The notes below the pieces were generated by a model, which did not search any database, was not told where the DNA came from, and saw only the letters and a program-made list of their open reading frames with translations. A program made the translations under genes and the position numbers. 22,165 nucleotides of DNA from Anaerolineaceae bacterium (lineage in GTDB: Bacteria; Chloroflexota; Anaerolineae; JAAYZQ01), in contig JAAYZQ010000331.1 in the NCBI GenBank assembly GCA_012514775.1, positions 1 through 22,165 on the forward strand, given 5' to 3'. Below are positions 16,208 through 22,165 of the stretch, in pieces; positions within the stretch are counted from its first letter, which is position 1, and every line of letters starts with the position of its first letter.

Positions 16208-17437
16208 ATGAGCGGGATCCGCATTCTACACACCGCCGATCTGCACATCGGCATGGAGAACTATGGGCGGCTGGATCCGGAGACCGGCCTCAACGGCCGG
16301 GTGATGGATTTTCTGCGCCGCCTGAGCGAAGTGGTGGACTATGCCCTGGAGAACGAGATCGACATCGTCCTCTTTGCCGGCGACGCCTACAAGAACAGGG
16401 ACCCCAACTCGACCTATCGCCGCGAGTTTGCGCGGCGGATCAAGCGCCTGGCCGACCACGGCGTGCCCGTCGTCCTGCTCGTGGGCAACCACGACCTGCC
16501 CTCCCAGGATCGCCGGGCGTCCAGCGTCGAGATCTTTCGCACCCTGGAGGTGCCCAACATCCTCGTCGCCCACCGCGACCACCTGCACCGCATCCAGACA
16601 CGGCGCGGAGAAACGCTCCAGGTGGCCACGGTGCCCTACCCGGTGCGGAATCGCCTCCTGGCCCGCGACGAGTACAAGGAGCGGACCATCGCCGAGCTGG
16701 ACAACCTGGTCCAGGAGCTGGTCGCCGAGAATATCCGCGCCCTGGCCGCCCAGGTGGATCCCTCCTTGCCCGCCGTGCTCGTCGGCCATTTCAGCGTCAG
16801 CGAGGCCAAGTTCGGGTCCGAGCGGACGGTGATGCTGGGCCGCGACGTCGTCGTGCTCAAGAGCGTGCTGGCGGATCCCGCCTGGGATTACGTGGCCCTG
16901 GGCCACATCCACCGCCACCAGGAGCTGAACCGCGGCGAGAGGCCGCCCATCGTCTACCCTGGCAGCCTGGAGCGCATCGACTTTGGCGAGGAAAAGGAGG
17001 CCAAGGGCTTTGTCGTGGCCACGGTGTGCCGCGGCGAGACCGAGTGGCAGTTCCACCCCGTCGCCGCCCGGCGCTTTGTCACCATCCGGGTCGACGTGCG
17101 CGCCGAGGACGATCCGCTGGCCGCCGTGCTGGCCGCCATCGGCTCCCACGACGTGGACGACGCCATCGTGCGTGTCCAGGTGCAAGCCCTGCCCGAGCAG
17201 GCGGGCATGCTGCGCGACGTCGAAATGCGCCGCAGCCTGGCCGGCGCCTACTTTGTGGCGGGGATCAACGTCGAGATCGAACGGACCTATCGCCATCGCT
17301 TGGGCGGAGAATCGCCCGAAGGGCTGTCGCCCGCCGAGCTGTTGGCCCGCTACCTGGAGAGCAAGGGCACCCCGGCTCCGCGGATCGCGCTCCTGATGCA
17401 GTACGCGGACGAGATCCTGAAAAACGTCGAGCACTGA
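16208..17437 (+). CDS. sbcD: SbcD/Mre11-type DNA exonuclease subunit
   Basis: The 409-residue protein carries every metallophosphoesterase motif of the Mre11/SbcD family in order: HTADLHIG (Asp11, His13), FAGDAYKNRDPN (Asp59), LVGNHDLP (Asn94, His95), LVGHFSVS (His194) and ALGHIHRHQ (His233, His235). These ligate two Mn2+ ions that cleave DNA ends. The C-terminal part is the capping and partner-binding region. SbcD normally pairs with the SMC-like ATPase SbcC (Rad50), which is not next to it here. ATG 16208 was taken because it directly precedes the conserved start; the weak GGGAGCG nearby is the only ribosome-site candidate. The next gene follows after 25 bases and is probably co-transcribed. 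Role: hairpin and double-strand-end processing in the cytoplasm. Confidence 0.88.
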   Translation: MSGIRILHTADLHIGMENYGRLDPETGLNGRVMDFLRRLSEVVDYALENEIDIVLFAGDAYKNRDPNSTYRREFARRIKRLADHGVPVVLLVGNHDLPSQDRRASSVEIFRTLEVPNILVAHRDHLHRIQTRRGETLQVATVPYPVRNRLLARDEYKERTIAELDNLVQELVAENIRALAAQVDPSLPAVLVGHFSVSEAKFGSERTVMLGRDVVVLKSVLADPAWDYVALGHIHRHQELNRGERPPIVYPGSLERIDFGEEKEAKGFVVATVCRGETEWQFHPVAARRFVTIRVDVRAEDDPLAAVLAAIGSHDVDDAIVRVQVQALPEQAGMLRDVEMRRSLAGAYFVAGINVEIERTYRHRLGGESPEGLSPAELLARYLESKGTPAPRIALLMQYADEILKNVEH

Positions 17438-17462
17438 TCCAGGGCGGAGCAGAGCATAGACT

Positions 17463-19121
17463 ATGGAGTTCCAAGAGGCGGAACGCCGATACCGAGAGCT
17501 GCGAATCGAGCGCGAGCAAGGCATCCTCGACGACGCGCAGTTTCGGCTGCGCGTGGCCGATCTGCTCCTTCGAGACGCCAACGGCACGTTCTGGATGCTC
17601 GACGCCGAGTCGGGGGCGTGGTACTCGAACAGGGGCAGCGGCTGGCAGTCCGCCGATCCCCGGGCGGAATGGCCGGCCGGCGAGGAGAGCAAGCCCCTGT
17701 CCTCCCACAGGCTGCGATACCTGCTGTTTGTCCTGCCCATCGCCATCCTTCTGGCCGCCGGTGGCCTGGCCCTGTGGCAAACACCGGCACTGCCCTGGCA
17801 GGCGCCGGCGGCCAGTGCGACGCCCGAGCCTCCGGTGCAGGTGATCATTGCCTCGCCCGGCGACGGCGACGAGGTCCCCCTGGGGCAAGAGGTGCGCATC
17901 GAGTTGACCCTCTCGGCCGGTCCCGGGTTAGAGATGGTCGATCGCGTCGAGCTGCGCGTTGACGGGCGCATGGTGCGCGAGCAAGCGGTGCGCACGCGCC
18001 TGCCGCCCAGCCAGGCGACACTGCCCCTTTCCCTGCCCTGGCGTCCCGATGCGGTCGGCCGGTGCCACATCACCATCGTGGCCCTGTCGGCCGGCCAGGA
18101 GACGCTGGGCAGCGCAGAGATCGAGCTCAAGGTCGCCGAGCTGTCGGCGCCGGCCGTGCCCAGGCCCGCCTGCATCCTCCAGGCCGCCTTCCTATCCGAC
18201 GTGACGGTGCCGCCCGGCGAGATCCTGGCGCCAGGGGCCCGGGCCGACAAGGTGTGGCAGGTGCGCAACAGCGGCACCTGCGCATGGGGCGTGGGCTACG
18301 AGCTGGTCCGGGTCAGCGGCGACGGCATGGGCGCCGCCAGCCCCATCGGCGTGCCCCCCACGCCGGCGGGCCAGCCTTCCGACCTGGCCGTGACCTTCCG
18401 GGCGCCCGGCGAGGCGGGGGTCTACAGCGCCGCCTGGCGCCTGCGCTCTCCCCAGGGCGAGCTTTTTGGCCCGCCCCTCGACCTGGAGATCCAGGTCAAG
18501 GCCGAGGCCCAGAGGAGCGTTCCGCCCGCCCGGCCGGCCCGCCTTGAGGCCCGGGTGGTCGACGGCGGCAAGGCCGTCCAGTTGACCTGGCTGGACCTGT
18601 CGGAAAACGAGGACGCCTTTCGCGTCCACCGCCAGGACGTGGAGGCCAGCGTGGGCCTGGTCCCGGCCAACGCGCAGGCGTTCCTCGACCGCTCGGTGGC
18701 CTGCGGCGGCAGCTACCGCTACAGCGTGGTGGCCTTTAACGCCGCCGGGGCCTCTTCCCCGGCCGAGGCCCCGGAGATCAGCATGCCGGCCTGCGCCGCG
18801 GGCAGCGCGTCCCTCCCCACGCTCATCCTGACGGTCGTCCCCACCCAGGTCGTGGCCGGCGAGCCCTTTACCCTGATCTTCCAGGCGGAGGACGGTGCCG
18901 GCCTGGTCCAGGTGACCATCCAGGGCGAGGATACCGGCGATCCGGAGATCGACGAGGGCCAGGGCTTTTCCTGCGAGGGACACCGCTGCGCCGCCTCGTG
19001 GTCGCTGACCTGGCATGGTGAGGCGGGCCGAACCCTGACCTTTGTTGCCGAAGCGTGGAACGTGGCGGGCGTACAGTCACAGCCGGCCCGGGTCCAGGTG
19101 ACGATCGAGCCCTCTCCCTGA
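17463..19121 (+). CDS. Membrane-anchored multi-Ig protein with NBR1-like domain
   Basis: This 552-residue protein is built from modules. Residues 1-65 form a short charged helix plus a small aromatic module (TFWMLDAESGAWYSNRGSGW). One membrane helix lies at about 84-106. The first Ig-like domain is at 125-225 (SPGDGDEVPLGQEVRI). The NBR1 'four tryptophan' Ig-like domain is at about 238-345 (VPPGEILAPGARADKVWQVRN, GTCAWGVGYEL, APGEAGVYSAAWRLRS). A fibronectin-III-like domain is at 357-442 and a last beta domain at 452-550. The N-terminus is probably cytoplasmic and the domains outside, binding protein or glycan partners. It has no catalytic motif. It begins 25 bases after sbcD, so the two likely share a transcript, although no functional link is obvious. 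Confidence 0.78.
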   Translation: MEFQEAERRYRELRIEREQGILDDAQFRLRVADLLLRDANGTFWMLDAESGAWYSNRGSGWQSADPRAEWPAGEESKPLSSHRLRYLLFVLPIAILLAAGGLALWQTPALPWQAPAASATPEPPVQVIIASPGDGDEVPLGQEVRIELTLSAGPGLEMVDRVELRVDGRMVREQAVRTRLPPSQATLPLSLPWRPDAVGRCHITIVALSAGQETLGSAEIELKVAELSAPAVPRPACILQAAFLSDVTVPPGEILAPGARADKVWQVRNSGTCAWGVGYELVRVSGDGMGAASPIGVPPTPAGQPSDLAVTFRAPGEAGVYSAAWRLRSPQGELFGPPLDLEIQVKAEAQRSVPPARPARLEARVVDGGKAVQLTWLDLSENEDAFRVHRQDVEASVGLVPANAQAFLDRSVACGGSYRYSVVAFNAAGASSPAEAPEISMPACAAGSASLPTLILTVVPTQVVAGEPFTLIFQAEDGAGLVQVTIQGEDTGDPEIDEGQGFSCEGHRCAASWSLTWHGEAGRTLTFVAEAWNVAGVQSQPARVQVTIEPSP

Positions 19122-19218
19122 AGCCCCACCGGCCGGAACTGTAATACCTCCCTCGCCTGCGCATCTTATTCATGGGCTGCATGCTCCTCGCGCCGCACCG
19201 CCGCAGCCCGGGCGCCAG

Positions 19219-19247
19219 TTGGCATTTCGTTGCCGGGAGGGTATAAT
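19219..19247 (+). promoter_or_regulatory. Promoter of the flippase-like gene
   Basis: TTGGCA (19219-19224) and a perfect TATAAT (19242-19247) are 17 bases apart. The predicted start near 19254 gives a 40-base leader with GGAGAG at 19285-19290. The longer in-frame start at 19219 lies inside this promoter and is therefore excluded. Confidence 0.72.
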
Positions 19248-19293
19248 CGACGGGCGGCCGAGGAAATGCCGAATCGAGTCACCTGGAGAGTTC

Positions 19294-20295
19294 ATGTTCA
19301 AACGCTGGCAGTTCTGGCTGGGCTTGCTCATCAGCGCCGTGTTCCTCTACCTGGCCCTGCGCGGCCTGGACTTACCCGAGGTCTGGCAGCACGTGCGGAA
19401 TGCCCAATACTGGTGGCTGGTGCCCGGGGTCGCCATCTATTTCTTTGGCGTCTGGGCCCGCACCTGGCGCTGGCACTACATGCTGCGCGCCCTGAAAGTG
19501 GTCTCGCTGCGCCGGCTGTTTCCCGTCGTCTGCATCGGCTACATGGGCAACAACATCTACCCGGCCCGCATCGGCGAGCTGTTGCGCGCCTACGTACTGC
19601 GCCAGAAGGAAGGGGTGAGCATCAGCGCCAGCCTGGCCACCATCCTGGTGGAGCGCATCTTTGACGGCGTGATCATGCTCCTGTTCGTGTTCGTCGGCTT
19701 GCCCCTGGCTCCTTCCATCCCGGACAACTGGCGGAATTTCGTCATCGTCTTCAGCCTGCTCTTTTTCGGGGCCCTCGGCGTCTTTTTTGTCATCGCCGCC
19801 TCGCCGCGCCGCTCCAGGGCCCTGTCCGATTGGTTCATCGACCGCCTGGTGCCGGCCCGCTTTCGCGAGCCGGTGCGCGGCTTTGCCGGCCGTTTCCTGG
19901 AGGGGCTCTACTTCTTGAGGAGCGGGCGCGACGTGGCCATGATCTTTGTAACGTCCCTCGTGGTCTGGCTGGCAGAGACGGGCAAGTACTGGTTCGTGAT
20001 GCACGCCTTTGACTTTGAGGTTTCCTTCTTTGTGTTGATGCTCATGAACGGCGTGGTCAACCTCTTTACCACCATCCCCTCGGCGCCGGGCTACGTGGGC
20101 ACCTTTGACGAGCCGGGCATCGAGATCCTGAAGGCCTTTGGGGTCAACGCCAACATCGCCGGGGCCTACACGCTCGTGCTCCACGGCGCCCTGTGGCTGC
20201 CCATCACCCTCCTGGGCGCCTTTTACATGTGGCGCGAGAGCCTGTCGTGGCGAGACCTCAGGCAGGCCTCCCAGGTCCTCGAGGAACAGGCATAG
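19294..20295 (+). CDS. YbhN/AglD-type flippase-like membrane protein
   Basis: The 333-residue protein matches the lysylphosphatidylglycerol-synthase TM/UPF0104 family (PF03706). It opens with a membrane helix (FWLGLLISAVFLYLAL) and LDLPEVW. A central motif reads GYMGNNIYPARIGELLRAYVL (family G...N...P.R.GE..R), followed by SASLATILVERIFDG (S..T...ER..D). Late in the chain come SAPGYVGTFDEPGI (P...G..G..E) and a last helix. About eight membrane segments are visible. Members move or modify lipids or lipid-linked sugars across the inner membrane; no glycosyltransferase or MprF catalytic domain is attached here. It stands alone behind its own promoter and ends at the long two-way hairpin. Confidence 0.87.
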   Translation: MFKRWQFWLGLLISAVFLYLALRGLDLPEVWQHVRNAQYWWLVPGVAIYFFGVWARTWRWHYMLRALKVVSLRRLFPVVCIGYMGNNIYPARIGELLRAYVLRQKEGVSISASLATILVERIFDGVIMLLFVFVGLPLAPSIPDNWRNFVIVFSLLFFGALGVFFVIAASPRRSRALSDWFIDRLVPARFREPVRGFAGRFLEGLYFLRSGRDVAMIFVTSLVVWLAETGKYWFVMHAFDFEVSFFVLMLMNGVVNLFTTIPSAPGYVGTFDEPGIEILKAFGVNANIAGAYTLVLHGALWLPITLLGAFYMWRESLSWRDLRQASQVLEEQA

Positions 20296-20320
20296 CCCAC
20301 CCGCACAAGAGCCCCGAACA

Positions 20321-20376
20321 ACAACGGATTCAGAATAGAACGGATGAAGAGATCCGTTCTATTCCAAATCCGTTGT
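20321..20376. terminator. Long bidirectional hairpin between convergent genes
   Basis: ACAACGGATT (20321-20330) pairs with 20367-20376 and GAATAGAACGGAT (20333-20345) with 20352-20364, giving 23 base pairs around a 2x2 internal loop and a 6-base apical loop. It sits between the stop of the plus-strand flippase gene and the stop of the minus-strand MoaD-like gene, so it can terminate both. Each arm contains ACGGAT twice, which hints at a repeat family. Confidence 0.65.
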
Positions 20377-20382
20377 CCTCCT

Positions 20383-20676
20383 TTACTCGCCCCCGGCCAC
20401 GGGCAGAAAAATGTGGACCCGGTCTCCGTCCTGCAGGCGGTTGTCGGGGGCCTCGGCCCACGCCACCGGCCGGCTGTTGAGGAACAGGCTGTACAGCACG
20501 CGGTCGAAGGGCTTGCGCAGGCCCTTGCCCTTCAGCCCCTCCTGGAACTCCGGGTAGCGCTCCTGCATCTCGTCCAGGACGTCGGCCAGGGTGGCCTCCG
20601 GCGGCAGGGAGAGGCTGACCCTGGGCTGGCCCACCACCTGCGACAGGGGCGCGCCCATCTTGACCGTGACCTTCAC
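20383..20676 (-). CDS. MoaD/ThiS-family ubiquitin-like sulfur carrier
   Basis: The 97-residue product has the beta-grasp pattern of MoaD: an opening KVTVKMGAPL, then LPPEATLADVLDEMQERYPEF (family t..ell..l...yp), and a closing NRLQDGDRVHIFLPVAGG. Canonical members end in Gly-Gly, whose carboxylate is adenylated and thiocarboxylated for molybdopterin or other sulfur transfer. Here one Glu follows the GG. The start is the GTG at 20676, which overlaps the upstream stop (GTGA, 20673-20676); the first in-frame ATG is six codons later. No MoaE, MoeB or JAMM peptidase gene is present in the window, so the role may be other than cofactor synthesis. Confidence 0.78.
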   Translation of the reverse strand: MKVTVKMGAPLSQVVGQPRVSLSLPPEATLADVLDEMQERYPEFQEGLKGKGLRKPFDRVLYSLFLNSRPVAWAEAPDNRLQDGDRVHIFLPVAGGE

Positions 20677-21374
20677 GGGCCGGCCCCTTCCTCGCCCTCG
20701 GGCGGCAGCTCGCCCCCGCGCCACTGCACTTCGGCCCGGATCGTGGCCAGGCAGCCGGGCAGGTCGCCGTCGAGCTGCTCCAGGCTAAGGTGCAGCGCGC
20801 CGCCCAGGTCCTCCGCCGCGCCGGCCACGTCCACGGCCACCACGCCGTCGCGGCAGGGCACGGCCAGGTCGACGACGTACTCGGCGCCCGCCTCGCGGAC
20901 CGGATAGCGTCGCTCGGGCGCCAGCCCTTCCTCGCGCAGGGCGTGGTATAGGCGGTCGACAAACTCGCCGCCCTCGGCAAACAAGTCGTTGAGCTCCCGG
21001 GCCGCCTGGAAGCGGTCCCAGGTGGTGTGGATAAAGGTCACGCGCCGCCATCGCCGGCTGGTGATGGGCGGCACCCGCCGCATCAGCGGCCCGATCTGGA
21101 GCTTGAAGTAGGGCTCGTCCGCCCGGGGGTGATTGGCCTCGGCGGGCAGCAGGTCGCGCCGCGTGGCCAGCTCGTGTCCCAGGCAGCGGGCGTAATAGTG
21201 CACCCCCCACTTTTCGTCGCCAAAGGCCGCCGTGAAGTAGAACGCCACGTACTCGAAAAAGACGCCCCGCACGGCGTGGCCGGCAGGGATCCGATACCAA
21301 CCCTCGGTCCGCGCCACTTCCAGATCTTGCGGGCGGTTCATAACCGCCACAAGAACTCGGTCCTCGGCATGCAT
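20673..21374 (-). CDS. Unknown protein, possible C-terminal nuclease-like fold
   Basis: I do not recognise a named family for this 233-residue protein, though it resembles uncharacterised proteins I associate with Chloroflexota. The N-terminal half contains LVAVMNRPQDLEVARTEGWY, AVRGVFFEYVAFYFTAAFG and a later RRVTFIHTTWDRFQAARELN. The C-terminal part has AEYVVDLAVPCRDGVVAVDV, which looks like the D...(D/E)-x-x core strand pair of PD-(D/E)XK nucleases, but no catalytic lysine is clear, so it may be inactive. GAAAGG lies upstream of ATG 21374. It is co-translated with the MoaD-like gene through a GTGA overlap. There is no signal peptide or membrane segment. Confidence 0.65.
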   Translation of the reverse strand: MHAEDRVLVAVMNRPQDLEVARTEGWYRIPAGHAVRGVFFEYVAFYFTAAFGDEKWGVHYYARCLGHELATRRDLLPAEANHPRADEPYFKLQIGPLMRRVPPITSRRWRRVTFIHTTWDRFQAARELNDLFAEGGEFVDRLYHALREEGLAPERRYPVREAGAEYVVDLAVPCRDGVVAVDVAGAAEDLGGALHLSLEQLDGDLPGCLATIRAEVQWRGGELPPEGEEGAGP

Positions 21375-21412
21375 GGCTCAACCTTTCTCGAATCTGCCCT
21401 CGTGCGCCGCCC

Positions 21413-21441
21413 ATTATACCCGAAACAGGGAGCCCTGTCCA
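21413..21441 (-). promoter_or_regulatory. Promoter of the minus-strand unknown/MoaD-like operon
   Basis: On the minus strand TGGACA (21441-21436) and a perfect TATAAT (21418-21413) are 17 bases apart, leaving a leader of about 30 bases to ATG 21374. It lies 30 bases from the edge of repeat copy B. Confidence 0.68.
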
Positions 21442-21470
21442 CACGTTTCTCCCCCCTCGCCACGGCCGTT

Positions 21471-21600
21471 GCCCCATCGCCTGGGACCGCCGAGCGCCTG
21501 CTCGGCCTCCGCCCCATCACCTGGGACCGCCGAGCGCCTGCTCGGCCTTCGTCCCGTCGCCTGGGACCAGCAACAGTCAAGAGACAATACAACAGCCTAC
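21471..21600 (+). repeat. Composite intergenic repeat element, copy B: 40-bp tandem modules
   Basis: Modules with a 40-base period start at 21471, 21511 and 21551 (the last truncated at 21568). Each reads GCCCCATCRCCTGGGACCG followed by the self-complementary GCCGAGC-GCCT-GCTCGGC. Then comes CAGCAACAGTCAAGAGACA, the counterpart of copy A near 16000. No gene is visible in 21375-22165. Confidence 0.72.
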
Positions 21601-21710
21601 CTCCTCGCCACGGCTATTGCCAGGCCGGCTCCTCCCCCGCGAGCCTTCACCGTTGGGCCACTGTCCAGCTTGGCGCTCCTCGCACCAACCCCGAGTTATG
21701 GAAATACGGT

Positions 21711-21880
21711 TCGTTACTGCTCAGCCGTCCTGCCTGCCAGGCGTTGAAACGCCTGGCTGATACCGAACACCCGTTGAAACGGGTTCACACCACATTGACT
21801 CCGAACGCGTTTTAACGCGTTTCTGGTCTCAGACGCCGGTTTCAACCGGCGGCGCAGCGGATGCCTGAGCAGTTACTACG
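21711..21880. repeat. Array of four variable-stem hairpins inside imperfect inverted repeats
   Basis: Hairpins lie at 21736-21757 (10-bp stem), 21769-21784 (7), 21804-21821 (8) and 21834-21851 (8). Each stem ends in TT, a two-base loop (GA, GA, TT, TC) and AA, yet the outer stem sequences all differ (GCCAGGCG, ACCCG, AACGCG, CGCCGG). The array is enclosed by TCGTTACTGCTCAGCC (21711-21726) and, inverted, a copy at 21863-21878, 13 of 16 bases alike. The right end also matches CGTAGTAACGGCTTAAGCC at 15836-15854. Confidence 0.75.
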
Positions 21881-21885
21881 GTTCT

Positions 21886-21952
21886 AATCGTAGACAAATA
21901 GACAAAATAGACAGTAGACAGACCTATTTTTTGTCTACGATTCATAGAATTC
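21886..21952. repeat. Inverted octamer block before the tandem array
   Basis: AATCGTAGACAAATAGAC and following bases carry the TGTCTAYK octamer in reverse-complement form (TAGACAAA, TAGACAGT and similar). CTATTTTTTGTCTACGATT then turns back, so 21886-21901 can fold onto about 21934-21952 with a 3-base bulge. Confidence 0.6.
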
Positions 21953-21999
21953 CCTTCCGCATGCTGAGCGCGCGGCACTTTGGTCTTGCCCTTTCCCAG

Positions 22000-22165
22000 T
22001 TGTCTACTTGTCTACGTGTCTATTTGTCTATTTGTCTACGGTTGCCGCCACCGTGTCTATTTGTCTACGTGTCTATTTGTCTATTTGTCTACGGTTGCCT
22101 GTCACCGTGTCTATTTGTCTACGTGTCTATTTGTCTATTTGTCTACGGTTGCCTGTCACCGTGTC
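22000..22165 (+). repeat. Two-level tandem repeat: 8-bp units in a 54-bp unit
   Basis: Units run 22000-22052 (53 bases, slightly diverged), 22053-22106 and 22107-22160 (54 bases each, identical), and a further copy starts at 22161 and is cut by the window end. Inside each, five octamers TGTCTAYK (TGTCTATT, TGTCTACG, TGTCTATT, TGTCTATT, TGTCTACG) are followed by GGTTGCCTGTCACC. No open frame of note crosses it. Confidence 0.9.

Noticed and set aside
16226..18277. 683-codon open frame on the minus strand opposite sbcD and the NBR1-Ig gene
   Set aside because: It is antisense to two clear genes, is His/Gln/Gly-rich with no domain, and arises from high GC with few stops in that frame.
21027..21815. 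Open frames across the right-hand repeat region
   Set aside because: They run antisense to the 233-residue gene and then through tandem repeats and hairpins; the products are repeat translations.
21736..21851. CRISPR array
   Set aside because: The regularly spaced elements differ in sequence from one another and only share folding; there is no constant repeat and no cas gene.
22000..22165. Replication origin with DnaA boxes
   Set aside because: The octamer TGTCTAYK does not match the DnaA box TTATCCACA, and no dnaA or dnaN gene is nearby.

Overview
The window is GC-rich bacterial DNA. It most likely comes from the Chloroflexota (Anaerolineae/Caldilineae type). This is inferred from secreted proteins carrying a YLPL(V/I) tail motif, an NBR1-type Ig membrane protein, a DUF1566 membrane protein, DUF433/DUF5615 modules and many short intergenic hairpin repeats. 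No rRNA, tRNA or other phylogenetic marker is present, so the assignment is not proven.

Region 1 (1-5960) is an accessory stretch, AT-richer than the rest from about 1120 on. It holds the end of a secreted CARDB-like protein, a strong hairpin, a 127-residue proline-rich protein with a PEP-CTERM-type sorting tail, a DUF433/DUF5615 antitoxin-toxin pair with its own promoter, a multi-TM protein ending in a DUF1566-like domain, and a large secreted beta-helix protein (choice-of-anchor-Q plus InlB-type repeat).

Region 2 (6021-9501, minus strand) is a three-gene operon in which every junction is a 4-bp ATGA overlap. The order is an AttH/CrtC-like (DUF7064-type) protein, a protein with the helical middle and swivelling-histidine domains of a rifampicin-phosphotransferase-like dikinase, then the ATP-grasp half of that dikinase. 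The enzyme is therefore split in two, with gene order reversed relative to the fused form. The promoter sits so close to the first gene that its mRNA is probably leaderless. This is the best candidate for an undescribed system.

Region 3 (9621-15820, plus) is a five-gene operon behind a near-consensus promoter: TauE/SafE-type exporter, zinc MDR dehydrogenase, Atg22/UMF1-type MFS transporter, ThDP-dependent enzyme and short-chain dehydrogenase. It looks like one catabolic or redox route with transport, substrate unknown.

Region 4 (15830-21890) is bracketed by two related composite repeat elements in inverted orientation. Each lies just upstream of a promoter that fires inward. Between them are SbcD with an NBR1-Ig membrane protein (plus), a flippase-like membrane protein (plus), and an operon of an unknown 233-residue protein with a MoaD/ThiS-like protein (minus). 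A long two-way hairpin separates the convergent genes.

Region 5 (21400-22165) has no gene. It is packed with repeats: 40-bp tandem modules, four hairpins with different but perfectly paired stems inside imperfect terminal inverted repeats, and a two-level tandem repeat (8-bp units inside 54-bp units) running off the window.
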